The translations under genes were made by a program, and so were the position numbers. Positions 9,701 through 17,054 of a DNA stretch of 64,000 nucleotides are shown in pieces (the first letter of the stretch is position 1; each line of letters begins with the position of its first letter). The stretch spans positions 566,001-630,000 of the forward strand of contig NZ_CP097269.1 of assembly GCF_028473645.1 (NCBI RefSeq), read 5' to 3'. The notes under the pieces are model-generated. The model had not been told where the DNA came from and made no database searches. It saw only the letters and a list, made by a program, of their open reading frames with translations. Source of the DNA: Acidovorax sp. GBBC 1281. Lineage in GTDB: Bacteria > Pseudomonadota > Gammaproteobacteria > Burkholderiales > Burkholderiaceae_C.

Positions 9701-10342
9701 GCACCGGCGCCGGTCGCGCCCGTAGCGACACCCGCATCGGCCGCAGCCCCCATCGACCCGATGCGCACCGTGATCGAAAGCCGTCCCAAGGGCGCCCTGC
9801 CGGCCGTCGCCGAGAAGGTGGAGTACTGGACGCAGGAGGGCCACAAGACGCTGTACCTGGTGGTGTCGTTCCTGCCGGTGCCGAATGCCGGCGGCACGGG
9901 CACGGTGGACCGCGCCATCGAGTTCTTCATGCCCGTGGGGCAGAGCGGCGAATCGCAGCAGTGGATCACCTCCAGCATGCGCATGCTCTCGCTGGCCGCG
10001 CGCGGCGGCTTCCTGGAGCGCGCCCTGAGCGACATGCGCAAGGTGGCGTGGGATCGCGGCCCCGTGCGCCTGGGCACGCGCCAGCGCGAAGACGGCACGC
10101 GCGTGCCGCTGTGGCACGACTCCGAAGTGGCCGCCATGGCCTATGCCATCCAGAACATCCTGGCCAGCCGCGTGCCCGACCCGGTGCAGCAGGTGCTGCC
10201 GCTGGACGAGCCCGAGGCGCCCATGGGCATGCCGCCCGCGATGGCCGGCAAGAAGTGCCCCGAGTGCGGTGCGCACGCGGTGATCCGCAAGGACGGCTGC
10301 GACTACTGCACGCAGTGCGGACACCTGGGCACGTGCGGGTAA
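6749..10342 (+). CDS. nrdJ: Adenosylcobalamin-dependent (class II) ribonucleotide reductase with intein
   Basis: Reduces ribonucleotides to deoxyribonucleotides using adenosylcobalamin, so it works with or without oxygen. The reading frame encodes 1197 residues; removing a 380-residue intein (residues 299-678) leaves about 817, normal for proteobacterial NrdJ. Extein motifs include 'SCSTVESAGARRGAQMG', the spliced active-site NPCGEQ, 'SIAPTGTVS', and a C-terminal zinc-ribbon/swinging-thiol tail with CPEC, CTQC and a final GTCG. I chose ATG 6749 (GGAAG ten bases upstream); a GTG at 6725 would add eight residues. The upstream ATP-cone found in some homologues is absent. It stands alone between two divergent or convergent units. 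Confidence 0.96.
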   Translation: MQRDPFTPVASDATPVQPISLDVLREKYLKPGETEVQDLYRRVARALASVEPAAERAAHEARFLANLRAGAIGAGRIMSAAGTDIQATLINCFVQPVGDCIQGMDDGGYPGIYEALREAAETMRRGGGVGYDFSRIRPKGAQVKGTASLASGPCSYINVFDQSCSTVESAGARRGAQMGVLRIDHPDVLEFITAKRTPGRWNNFNVSVGVTDAFVQAVADGQPWDLVHPARPGAALLAQGAVQRTDGQWVYRTVPARDLWDTIMRSAYDFAEPGILFLDAINRDNNLHYCEAIAATNPCVTADTWVLTADGPAQVADLIGRRFGAVVDGRVFCTESEGFFKTGHKPVIALRTREGHTLRLTPDHRVRRVARQTRYAQSLEWTAAGDLQPGDQIVLHDHRALGGWDGAGTEAEGYLLGLLVGDGTLKADKAVISVWAPELRQVGNGTVAYAATGAAGIVQAAEAAAATLPHRSDFSGVQRPVGTRGEARMASAALWRLAHAMGLRPGHKTITPAMECGSSAFAAGLLRGLFDADGSVQGAQDKGVSVRLSQSDAELLRTVQRMLLRFGIASTLYTGRRPAQHSVLPDGRGGTRAYPTQAQHELVVSGDNLQVYADRIGFADTAKAARLEAALAGDQRRLNRERFTATVDSIAADGCEDVYDVTVADCHAFDANGLYVHNCGEQPLPPYGCCDLGPIILTRFVRNPFGLAGAPAFDFEAFEQSVATQVRALDNVLEVTFWPLEAQRAESAAKRRIGVGFTGMGNALAMLCLRYDRDAGRAMAAQIAERLRDAAYAASVALAREKGAFPKFDAAGYLAPGTFASRLPQALQAQIREHGIRNSHLLSIAPTGTVSLAFADNASNGIEPPFSWTYKRRKREGDGRMSEYAVEDHAWRLYRALGGDVNALPDYFVSALSMPAADHIAMMEAVQPFVDTAISKTVNVPADYPYEDFKGLYLAAWRARLKGLATYRPNTILGAVLETHAPEAAPAPVAPVATPASAAAPIDPMRTVIESRPKGALPAVAEKVEYWTQEGHKTLYLVVSFLPVPNAGGTGTVDRAIEFFMPVGQSGESQQWITSSMRMLSLAARGGFLERALSDMRKVAWDRGPVRLGTRQREDGTRVPLWHDSEVAAMAYAIQNILASRVPDPVQQVLPLDEPEAPMGMPPAMAGKKCPECGAHAVIRKDGCDYCTQCGHLGTCG
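7643..8782 (+). mobile_element. Intein with LAGLIDADG homing endonuclease, inserted in nrdJ
   Basis: A 380-residue in-frame protein intron splitting Asn-Pro from Cys-Gly-Glu in the reductase active site. It starts with Cys1 (TGT at 7643), has the block-B pattern 'RLTPDHRV', two dodecapeptide endonuclease motifs ('LLGLLVGDG' and 'LLRGLFDADG', each with its acidic residue), a block-F 'VYDVTVADCHAFDANG', and ends in His-Asn followed by Cys+1. All residues needed for class 1 splicing are present, so both splicing and homing look intact. Removing it exactly restores the conserved NPCGEQ sequence. Confidence 0.95.
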
Positions 10343-10372
10343 GGGGCGGGCAGGGCCGGGGGCCGGCGCGCG

Positions 10373-11749
10373 CTAGCGCAGGCCCAGCCGGGTGAGCTTC
10401 TTGATCAGCCCGGCGCGCGAGATGCCCAGGCGGCGCGCGGCCTCCGACTGGTTGCCCTGGGTGGCCTCCATCGCTTCCCCCACCATGCGGGTTTCCAGCT
10501 CGAAGATGGCCGCATCCAGCGCGCCGACGGGGGCGGCCGCTGCCGCATCGGCAGGGCCCGCATCCGGCAGGTGCGCCAGGTCGCCGCTGGCGAACCGCAA
10601 CAGGTCGAGGTCGATGCGCAGGTGGCCCGGGGCGATGAGCGCGCCGGCCGACTCCACCAGGGCCCGGAGCTGGCGCACGTTGCCCGGCCAGGGCTGCGTG
10701 GCGAGCCAGGCCTGGGCGTCAGGCGCGAAAAGGGCCTGCGGCGCCACGCGGCGCAGAAAGTGCGCGGCCAGCAGCGGCACGTCCATGCCCCGCTCGGCCA
10801 GCGGTGGGATGCGCATCACCACGCCCTTGAGGCGGTAAAAGAGGTCCTCGCGAAAGCCGCCGTCCTGGATCATGCCCTCCAGGTCGCGGTGCGTCGCCGA
10901 CACCACGCGCACGTCGGCCTTCTTCATCTCGCGCCCGCCCACGGGCAGGAAGGTGCCCTCTTGCAGGAAGCGCAGCAGCTTGACCTGCATGGCGGGCGGC
11001 ATCTCGCCCACTTCGTCCAGGAAGAGCGTGCCGCCGTGCGCGGTTTCCACCAGGCCCGGCTGGTCGCGGTGGGCGCCGGTGAAGCTGCCTTTCAGGTGGC
11101 CGAAAAGCTCGCTCTCCAGCAGCTCGCTGGACAGGGCGCCGCAATGGATGATCGCGAAAGGGCCCTGCCGGCGCGCGCTGCACTGGTGCAGGGCGCGGGC
11201 CACCAGCTCCTTGCCCGTGCCGGTGGGCCCGAGCACCATCACGCTCACCGAGGTGCCGGCCACGCGGCGCACCATGGCGCGCAGCTGCTGCGCGGCAGGC
11301 GACTGGCCGACGATGCCCAGGTCTTCGCTGCCCTCGCGTGCGCGCAGCTCCCGCAGCTCTTCGTCCAGGCGGGATTTGTGCATGGCGCGCGAGACGACGA
11401 AGCGCAGCATGTCCGGGTCGATGGGCTTGGTGAGGAAGTCCCACGCGCCCTTTTCGGCGGCGCGCAGGGCGAGTTCCCGGTCGCCGTGGCCGCTCAGGAC
11501 CACCACGACCGAGCCCGCGAACTGCCCGATCAGCTCCAGGCCCGCTTCGGGGTCCATGCTGGGCGGCATGGCGAGGTCGAGCAGCACCACGTGGGCGCGG
11601 TCCTGTCCGAAGGCCCAGGCGGCCTCTTCGCCGCTGCCGGCCACGGTGACCCGGTGGCCCAGTTCACGCAGGAAGGAGCTGCCCAGCCGCTGGTAGGCGG
11701 GCTCGTCGTCCACCAGCAGGATGTGGCCCAGGGAGGGAGAAGCGGTCAT
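10373..11749 (-). CDS. NtrC-family sigma-54 response regulator, PrsR-like
   Basis: A 458-residue response regulator. Residues 1-125 are the receiver, with the acidic pair DDE at 14-16, phospho-acceptor Asp58 in 'LLDLAMPP' and Lys108 in 'FLTKP'. The loop after Asp58 carries a short insertion ('SMDPEAG') like that of PrsR, the regulator of exosortase/PEP-CTERM systems. The AAA+ domain has Walker A 'GPTGTGKE' (174-181), Walker B 'GGTLFLDEVGEMP', and the sigma-54 contact loop reads GSFTGA instead of GAFTGA (221-226). A Fis-type helix-turn-helix ends the protein ('NQSEAARRLGISRAG'). It overlaps the upstream kinase gene by four bases (ATGA), so the two form one operon. The likely target is the divergent operon with a sigma-54 promoter at 13643. 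Confidence 0.95.
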   Translation of the reverse strand: MTASPSLGHILLVDDEPAYQRLGSSFLRELGHRVTVAGSGEEAAWAFGQDRAHVVLLDLAMPPSMDPEAGLELIGQFAGSVVVVLSGHGDRELALRAAEKGAWDFLTKPIDPDMLRFVVSRAMHKSRLDEELRELRAREGSEDLGIVGQSPAAQQLRAMVRRVAGTSVSVMVLGPTGTGKELVARALHQCSARRQGPFAIIHCGALSSELLESELFGHLKGSFTGAHRDQPGLVETAHGGTLFLDEVGEMPPAMQVKLLRFLQEGTFLPVGGREMKKADVRVVSATHRDLEGMIQDGGFREDLFYRLKGVVMRIPPLAERGMDVPLLAAHFLRRVAPQALFAPDAQAWLATQPWPGNVRQLRALVESAGALIAPGHLRIDLDLLRFASGDLAHLPDAGPADAAAAAPVGALDAAIFELETRMVGEAMEATQGNQSEAARRLGISRAGLIKKLTRLGLR

Positions 11750-13545
11750 GGTCGGTGGGGAGGAAAGGTCAGGGTGAAGCAGGTGCGCCAGGGTGGGCGC
11801 TCGGTCAGGGTGGCCGTGCCGCCGTGCGCGGCCATGATGCGCGCGACGATGGCCAGGCCCAGCCCGGTGCCGCCCGGGCTGCGCGAGGCGAAGGGCTGGA
11901 ACAGCCGCTCGCGCAGCTCGGCGGGAATGCCGGGCCCGTCGTCGCAGACATGCAGCCGCAGGCCGTCATCGCCCGACTCGGCATCCACGTGCACCCGCCG
12001 CTGGCCTGCGGCGGCCTGGGCGTTGGTGAGGAGGTTGGCCAGCACCTGGTCCAGCCGCGCGGGGTCGGCGTGCACGGGGCAGGGCCCGTCCAGCCCAGGC
12101 CCCAGTTCCACGGATGGGGCGTGGCGGATCGCCTGGTGCACCTGCTGCGACAGGTCGATGGCCCGCGGCTCGATCTGCCAGGGCTTGGCGTAGTCCAGCA
12201 GGTCCTCCGCCAGGCGCGAGATGCGGGCGATCTGCTCCTGCACGTCCTTGCGGACCTCGGCCGGGGAAAAGGCCGTGGCCATGGCGATCACGTTCAGCGG
12301 GTTGCGCAGGTCGTGCGCGACGGTGGCCGCGAGCGAGCCCAGTTCGGCCAGGCGGGCCTGCAGCTGCCGCTCGCGCTCGCGCTGCTCTGCGGCCGCGGCG
12401 TTTTCCACCTGGCCCGCGGCCTGCACGAGGACGGTGCCGAACAGCTCCGCCAGATGCCGCTGCCCGGGCGGCGCCTGCTCGAACCCGTGCAGCCGGGCCT
12501 GCCACTGGGCGCCGTCCTTGCGGCAGTGCACCGTGGGGGTGTGCGGATCGGGGGCGAGCGAGGGGCCCGTGACCACCCGCACGGCCACGCCCATGCGCTG
12601 GGACAGCAGCGAGGCGGCGATGGACGAGAGTTCGCCGAGCGATTGGGCCGTGGACAGCGCGCCGCGCCAGGTGTCCAGGTCGTGCGCCGTGGGGGTGCCG
12701 CCGGGGTAGACCAGGCGCTCGGCCAGCCGGCGCACCGGCCCGCTCCAGGCCAGGCAGGTGGCGGCCACCACGGCGGAGGTGAGCCAGCGCGACTCCACCG
12801 GCAGCAGCAGGGTCAGCGGCACGGCCAGCAGGCCCAGGAACAGCACGATCGCCCAGGCCAGGGCCCGCCGCGCCCAGGCGTTGGCCATGAAGACCCGGTA
12901 GCGCAGGATGCCGTAGACCAGGATCAGCGGGTACGCGGGGAAAGCCAGCACCTGCCAGGGGTACTGGGGAATGCGCAGGGCCGCGAACGCGTAGCCCGAG
13001 ATGCACATCAGCCCCCAGCCGCACGAGAGGGCCACGGCCGCGATCTGCCGGCGTTCGGTGGCCACCCGCGTCTGCCAGAAGGCCTTGGCCAGCACCAGCA
13101 GGCCCGCGCTCGCGCAGGTGGCCCAGACCAGGCTGGTGGTCCATCCCGCCGCATTGGGCACCACCACCCACTGCACGCCGGTGAATGGCGGAAAGTGCTC
13201 GAACGCGCCCGGCGGCACCCACCAGGACAGCGCGGTCGCGCCGCACGCCGCGCCGTAGGCCAGCCGCAAGGCCCAGGGCCGCAGCCGCTGGCCCGTGAAG
13301 ATGGCGCAGAAGTGCAAGAACGCCGCGGACGTGATGGGCACCGTCGCCAGCAGGGCCATGGCGAAGGGCGCGGTGCCGATGCCGGCCCAGTTGGGCAGCT
13401 CGTTGCCCACGATCCACAGCCCCACGCCGAGCAGGAAGACGATCAGCAGCCGGGCGCCCGCCACGTGCTGGGCCCACAGCCACAGCACGCCGGACAGGGC
13501 CAGGGTCTGAACGAATGCCAGGGCGAGCGCGATGTGAATGGCCAT
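11746..13545 (-). CDS. Membrane sensor histidine kinase, 7TM type (PrsK-like)
   Basis: A 599-residue kinase. About seven or eight hydrophobic segments fill residues 1-265, then a degenerate GAF-like stretch (about 285-370), a coiled linker and the kinase core. The H-box is 'ATVAHDLRNPLNVI' with the phospho-His near residue 412; the ATPase has an N-box 'LANLLTNAQAA', G1 'DDGPGIP' and G2 'GGTGLGLAI'. The architecture matches PrsK-like kinases, but no exosortase or PEP-CTERM genes are nearby, so that relationship is only structural inference. It is co-transcribed with the downstream regulator (four-base overlap), which is its probable partner. Its start faces the divergent DUF4166 operon. Confidence 0.93.
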   Translation of the reverse strand: MAIHIALALAFVQTLALSGVLWLWAQHVAGARLLIVFLLGVGLWIVGNELPNWAGIGTAPFAMALLATVPITSAAFLHFCAIFTGQRLRPWALRLAYGAACGATALSWWVPPGAFEHFPPFTGVQWVVVPNAAGWTTSLVWATCASAGLLVLAKAFWQTRVATERRQIAAVALSCGWGLMCISGYAFAALRIPQYPWQVLAFPAYPLILVYGILRYRVFMANAWARRALAWAIVLFLGLLAVPLTLLLPVESRWLTSAVVAATCLAWSGPVRRLAERLVYPGGTPTAHDLDTWRGALSTAQSLGELSSIAASLLSQRMGVAVRVVTGPSLAPDPHTPTVHCRKDGAQWQARLHGFEQAPPGQRHLAELFGTVLVQAAGQVENAAAAEQRERERQLQARLAELGSLAATVAHDLRNPLNVIAMATAFSPAEVRKDVQEQIARISRLAEDLLDYAKPWQIEPRAIDLSQQVHQAIRHAPSVELGPGLDGPCPVHADPARLDQVLANLLTNAQAAAGQRRVHVDAESGDDGLRLHVCDDGPGIPAELRERLFQPFASRSPGGTGLGLAIVARIMAAHGGTATLTERPPWRTCFTLTFPPHRP

Positions 13546-13584
13546 CCGGCACTGTAAACCGTGTCGACAGCGCGCCCGCGGCAG

Positions 13585-13603
13585 CTGTCTACCGCGTTGA
13601 CAG
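13585..13603. promoter_or_regulatory. Candidate activator-binding dyad
   Basis: CTGTC-N9-GACAG is a perfect inverted repeat 40 bases upstream of the -24 element of the sigma-54 promoter. A further self-complementary TGTCGACA lies at 13562-13569. The sites are between a sigma-54 activator operon and its divergent neighbour, so they could bind the NtrC-family regulator and serve both directions. This is inference from position and symmetry. Confidence 0.5.
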
Positions 13604-13642
13604 GTGGATTAAAAAACCGTTTGAAATCAAAGGTCTGTGCGC

Positions 13643-13658
13643 TGGCACGTGCCCTGCA
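13643..13658 (+). promoter_or_regulatory. Sigma-54 (RpoN) promoter
   Basis: TGGCAC-G-N4-CTGCA matches the consensus TGGCAC-R-N4-TTGCW at every defined position but one (C for T at position 12). The GG (13644-13645) and GC (13656-13657) dinucleotides have exactly the required spacing. It points toward the DUF4166 gene. Transcription would start near 13669, almost on the annotated ATG. Confidence 0.75.
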
Positions 13659-13669
13659 ATACAGAAGGC

Positions 13670-14329
13670 ATGAAGACCGCCACACCCCTCCTTCTGCCCC
13701 GCGATGCCGATGCCCGTGCCCCTGCCGAGGTGCCGGCGCCCCTGGACTTGGCCGCACTGCTGGGCGCGACCCAATGGCACCGGCTTTCGCCGGCGATCCG
13801 CCGCCGTTTCGCGGCAGGCCATGCGCCGGTGCGCTACAGCGGCGCGCTGGACGTCCGGCGCTCCCGCATGGGCCGGTGCTTTGCCTGGGCCTCGCGCCTG
13901 CTGGGCGAGCCGCTGCTGGATGCCGACGAGACCGGCGTGCCCGCCGAGGTGCGGGTGCACTGCGACGCACGCGGCGGTGTCGTGTGGGAGCGCCACCTTC
14001 GCCTGCCGGGGCGGCGCGACGCCGCCGTCGTGCGCTCGACCAAGCTGCGCGGCCCGGACGGCGGCCTGCAGGAGCGCACGAGCGGCGGGCTGTCCATGGC
14101 GCTCGACGTGGTGGTGGAGGACGGGGCCCTGGTGTTCTACAGCCGCCGCTATTTCCTGGCGCTGGGCGCGTTCTGCGTGCCCATTCCCGATTGGCTCACG
14201 CCGGGGCGGTGCCGGGTCGAGCACCGCGACGAAGGGCCGGGCAAGTTCCGCTTCACCCTGGACATGGCGCACCCGCTGTGGGGCTGCACGTTTTTTCAAA
14301 CCGGTGTGTTCACCGATCCCGAGGAGTGA
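13670..14329 (+). CDS. DUF4166 domain protein
   Basis: A 219-residue protein of unknown function. After a variable first 30 residues, the DUF4166 fold starts with 'LLGATQWHRLSPAIRRRFA' and ends with 'HPLWGCTFFQTGVF', which is the family's usual end. No signal peptide or membrane segment is seen. Its stop is followed by an SDR-fusion gene whose ribosome-binding site (GAGGAG, 14321-14326) lies inside this gene, so they are translationally close; DUF4166 and TIGR01777-type proteins are often neighbours or fused. The start is uncertain: the sigma-54 promoter would begin transcription at about 13669, so translation is either leaderless from ATG 13670 or begins downstream. Confidence 0.82.
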   Translation: MKTATPLLLPRDADARAPAEVPAPLDLAALLGATQWHRLSPAIRRRFAAGHAPVRYSGALDVRRSRMGRCFAWASRLLGEPLLDADETGVPAEVRVHCDARGGVVWERHLRLPGRRDAAVVRSTKLRGPDGGLQERTSGGLSMALDVVVEDGALVFYSRRYFLALGAFCVPIPDWLTPGRCRVEHRDEGPGKFRFTLDMAHPLWGCTFFQTGVFTDPEE

Positions 14330-14333
14330 TTCC

Positions 14334-15821
14334 ATGGACATCGTTTTCATCGTTCTGACAGTGCAGGCCCTGATGGGGGCGTTCGACAACCTCTGGCACC
14401 ACGAATGGTCCGCCCGCCTGCCGCAGCGAACCTCGGCCCGCCATGAGCTGCTGCTGCATGCGGCGCGCGAGGCCATCTACGGCGTGCTCTTCCTAGGGTT
14501 CGCCTGGGTGCAGTGGCAGGGCTGGTGGGTGCTGCTGCCGACGGCCCTGCTGGCGGTGGAGATCGTGATCACCGCGGCGGACTTCCTGGAGGAGGACCGC
14601 AGCCGCCGCCTGCCGCCCGCCGAGCGGGTGCTCCACACGCTGCTGGCAGTGAGCTATGGCGTGCTGGTCGGCGTGATCGCACCCCTGTTCGCGGCGCACG
14701 CGACCCTGCCGACCGGCGTGGTGCGGGTTGGGCACGGGGCCTGGTCCTGGCTGTTCACGGTGGCGGCCGTGGTGGTGCTGGCCTGGAGCGTGCGCAATGC
14801 GTTCGCCGTCGTGCGGCTGCGGGCGGCCGTGCCATCCGCTGAACCCCTGCCCGTTGCCGCCCACGGGCCTGCGGTGCTGGTGACGGGCGCCACCGGCTTC
14901 ATCGGCACGGCGCTGGTGCGCCGGCTGCAAGGCGAAGGCCGGCGCGTGATCGTCTGGACGCGCGATCCGCTGCAGGCTCGCGCGACCTTCGGCCCGCAGG
15001 TCTGGGCGCTGGACCGCCTGGAGGACATCCCGGGCGAGACGCGCATCGACGCCGTGGTCCACCTGGCCGGCGCGCCGGTCCTGGGCCGGCCGTGGACCCG
15101 AGCGCGGCGCCGGCAACTGGTCGAGAGCCGGGTCGGGACGGCGCGGCAGCTCCTGGGGCTGATGCAGCGCCTGCACTACCCGCCCGCCGTGCTGGTGGGG
15201 GCGTCGGCCGTGGGTTTCTACGGTGTGCCTGCGGTCGACACGCCGGTGGACGAACGCGGCGCGCCGCAGCCCGGGCGCTTCCAGTCGGACCTGTGCGCCC
15301 AGGTGGAGCGCGCGGCAGGCGCGGCACAGGCCCTGGGCGTTCGGGTGGTCTGCCTGCGGATGGGCCTGGTGCTGGGGCCGCAGGGCGGGGCCTATTCGCC
15401 GCTGGCCTGGGCGGCACGGGCCGGACTCGGCGCCGTGCTCGGCAGCGGGCGGCAGCGCGTGCCGTGGATTCACCGCGACGATGCGGTGGGCCTGGTCTGC
15501 CATGCCCTGTCCCACCCCGGCATGGCCGGCCCCGTGAATGCCGTGGCACCGGACGTGCCCTCGCAGGCGCGGTTCGCCGCGGCGATGGCGGCCTCTTTCG
15601 GCAGGCCGGTGCTGCTGCGGATGCCGGCGTGGCCCTTGCGCGCCGCGCTGGGGGAGATGTCCGAACTCCTGCTCTGCGGGCAGCACGCGGTGCCCCGGCG
15701 CGCCCTCGCCGAGGGCTATGCGTTCACGCACCCCTCGCTGGCCGGCGCGCTGGGCGCCCTGGCCCGGCCCGGGACCGCGGCCCCGGGCGAACCGCTGCGC
15801 CCCGCGGCCCGGCCCTCCTGA
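14334..15821 (+). CDS. Membrane domain fused to TIGR01777-family SDR (NAD-dependent epimerase-like)
   Basis: A 495-residue two-part protein. Residues 1-165 have about four hydrophobic helices beginning 'VFIVLTVQALMGAFDNLWHH', a membrane module of the DoxX-like/SDR-associated kind. Residues about 178-480 form an extended SDR domain with the nucleotide-binding 'VLVTGATGFIGTALV', 'VVHLAGAPV', 'SAVGFYG' and 'VCLRMGLVLG' motifs of the TIGR01777 group (YfcH/SDR39U1-like). Substrate unknown. It is the second gene of the probable RpoN-controlled operon and starts four bases after the DUF4166 stop, with a strong GAGGAG site. The pairing suggests a membrane-associated oxidoreductase made on demand of the adjacent kinase/regulator. 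Confidence 0.88.
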   Translation: MDIVFIVLTVQALMGAFDNLWHHEWSARLPQRTSARHELLLHAAREAIYGVLFLGFAWVQWQGWWVLLPTALLAVEIVITAADFLEEDRSRRLPPAERVLHTLLAVSYGVLVGVIAPLFAAHATLPTGVVRVGHGAWSWLFTVAAVVVLAWSVRNAFAVVRLRAAVPSAEPLPVAAHGPAVLVTGATGFIGTALVRRLQGEGRRVIVWTRDPLQARATFGPQVWALDRLEDIPGETRIDAVVHLAGAPVLGRPWTRARRRQLVESRVGTARQLLGLMQRLHYPPAVLVGASAVGFYGVPAVDTPVDERGAPQPGRFQSDLCAQVERAAGAAQALGVRVVCLRMGLVLGPQGGAYSPLAWAARAGLGAVLGSGRQRVPWIHRDDAVGLVCHALSHPGMAGPVNAVAPDVPSQARFAAAMAASFGRPVLLRMPAWPLRAALGEMSELLLCGQHAVPRRALAEGYAFTHPSLAGALGALARPGTAAPGEPLRPAARPS

Positions 15822-15835
15822 CCCTGGCGGATTGG

Positions 15836-15880
15836 TTTGCTATTAATTAAATAGCATCGAGGACAATGAGTACTAGGGCA
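15836..15880. repeat. Comamonadaceae-type intergenic repeat, copy 2
   Basis: Starts with a strong palindrome, TTTGCTATTAATTAAATAGC, followed 17 bases later by CTAGGGCA. Here the CTAGGGCA module is inverted relative to copies 1, 3 and 5. It sits between the SDR fusion gene and the AbrB-type gene. Confidence 0.6.
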
Positions 15881-15980
15881 TTCGGCCTTTTTCATCGCAA
15901 TCCTGGGTGAGCAAAAGGGGGCCGGTGCCGCGCGGGCGATACTTTCCCCTCCCCTGGATTTCGCCGCTCCGCGCCCGCCG

Positions 15981-17054
15981 ATGCTCTCTTTTCCACCTGC
16001 CCGCATCCTTCTCACCCTGGCCCTGGCCCTTGCGGCTGCGGTGGTGTGCCTGGCCCTGCACACGCCACTGCCCTGGATGATCGGCCCGCTGGTCGCCACC
16101 GCGCTGCTGTCCATCTCGGGCGTGCCCACGGCCAGTTCGCGGCGCCTGCGCAATGCCGGGCAGTGGACTCTGGGCGCGGTGCTGGGCCTGTATTTCACGC
16201 CGCAGGTCACCGCGCTGGTGGCGGGGCTGTGGTGGGCGATCGCGCTGGGTGTGGCGTGGGCGCTGTTCGGGGGCTGGCTGTTCGGCGCGTGGCTGTACCG
16301 CGTGCATGCGCCGCATTTGCAGGGCGTCCCGGCGCCGGTGGTGCGCGCGACCAGCTATTTCTCGGGCGCCATCGGCGCGGCCTCGGAGATGACCCTGCTG
16401 GCCGAGCGCGAACACGCCCGCACCGACCTCGTGGCCGCCAGCCACAGCCTGCGGCTGGTGATCGTGACGGTGACCATTCCGTTCGCGCTGCAGTTCAGCG
16501 GCCTGCACGGCCTGGACCTGCTGCCGCCCGCCGTGCGCGTGGTGGATGTGCAGGGCCTGGCGCTGCTGGCCGGCCTCACCGGCCTGGGCGCGCTGGCGAT
16601 GGATCGCCTGGGCCGCGCCAACCCCTGGTTCATGGGCGCGCTGCTGGTCTCGATGGGCCTGGCCATGGCGGGCGTTACGCTGTCGGCCGTGCCGCAGGCG
16701 CTGATCAACGCGGCGCAGCTGGTGATCGGCGTCAGCCTGGGGGTGCGCTTTCGCCCCGGCTTTTTGCACACCGCGCCGCGCTGGCTGGGCTCGGTGGCGA
16801 TCGGCACGCTGGTGCTGCTCGCCGTGTGCGCCCTGTTCGCGGTGGCGCTGTCCCGGGCCACCGGGCTGCACTGGGTGACGATGGTGCTGGCCTCGGCCCC
16901 CGGTGGCATCGCCGAGATGTCGATCACCGCCAAGGTGCTGCAGCTGGGCGTGCCGGTGGTGACGGCCTTCCAGGTGTGCCGGCTGATCGCCGTGCTGCTG
17001 CTGGTGGCGCCGTTGTATCGGTGGATTTACCCGGGGGATGCGTTGGCCGGGTGA
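15981..17054 (+). CDS. AbrB-family membrane permease
   Basis: A 357-residue inner-membrane protein with about ten hydrophobic helices. It has the internal duplication typical of the AbrB/TIGR03082 family, each half starting with a helix pair and a 'P-WMIGPL' type motif ('TPLPWMIGPLVATALL' near residue 27, 'RANPWFMGALLVS' near 215). The end 'SAPGGIAEMSITAKVLQLG' is the other family hallmark. It was historically annotated as an ammonia monooxygenase regulator; a transport role is now assumed but the substrate is unknown. It stands alone. The reading frame of the next fragment continues directly after its TGA. Confidence 0.92.
   Translation: MLSFPPARILLTLALALAAAVVCLALHTPLPWMIGPLVATALLSISGVPTASSRRLRNAGQWTLGAVLGLYFTPQVTALVAGLWWAIALGVAWALFGGWLFGAWLYRVHAPHLQGVPAPVVRATSYFSGAIGAASEMTLLAEREHARTDLVAASHSLRLVIVTVTIPFALQFSGLHGLDLLPPAVRVVDVQGLALLAGLTGLGALAMDRLGRANPWFMGALLVSMGLAMAGVTLSAVPQALINAAQLVIGVSLGVRFRPGFLHTAPRWLGSVAIGTLVLLAVCALFAVALSRATGLHWVTMVLASAPGGIAEMSITAKVLQLGVPVVTAFQVCRLIAVLLLVAPLYRWIYPGDALAG

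Noticed and set aside
6644..10324. 1226-codon frame antisense to nrdJ
   Set aside because: Shadow frame of the GC-rich nrdJ-intein gene; composition is His/Gly/Arg/Val-biased without recognisable domains.
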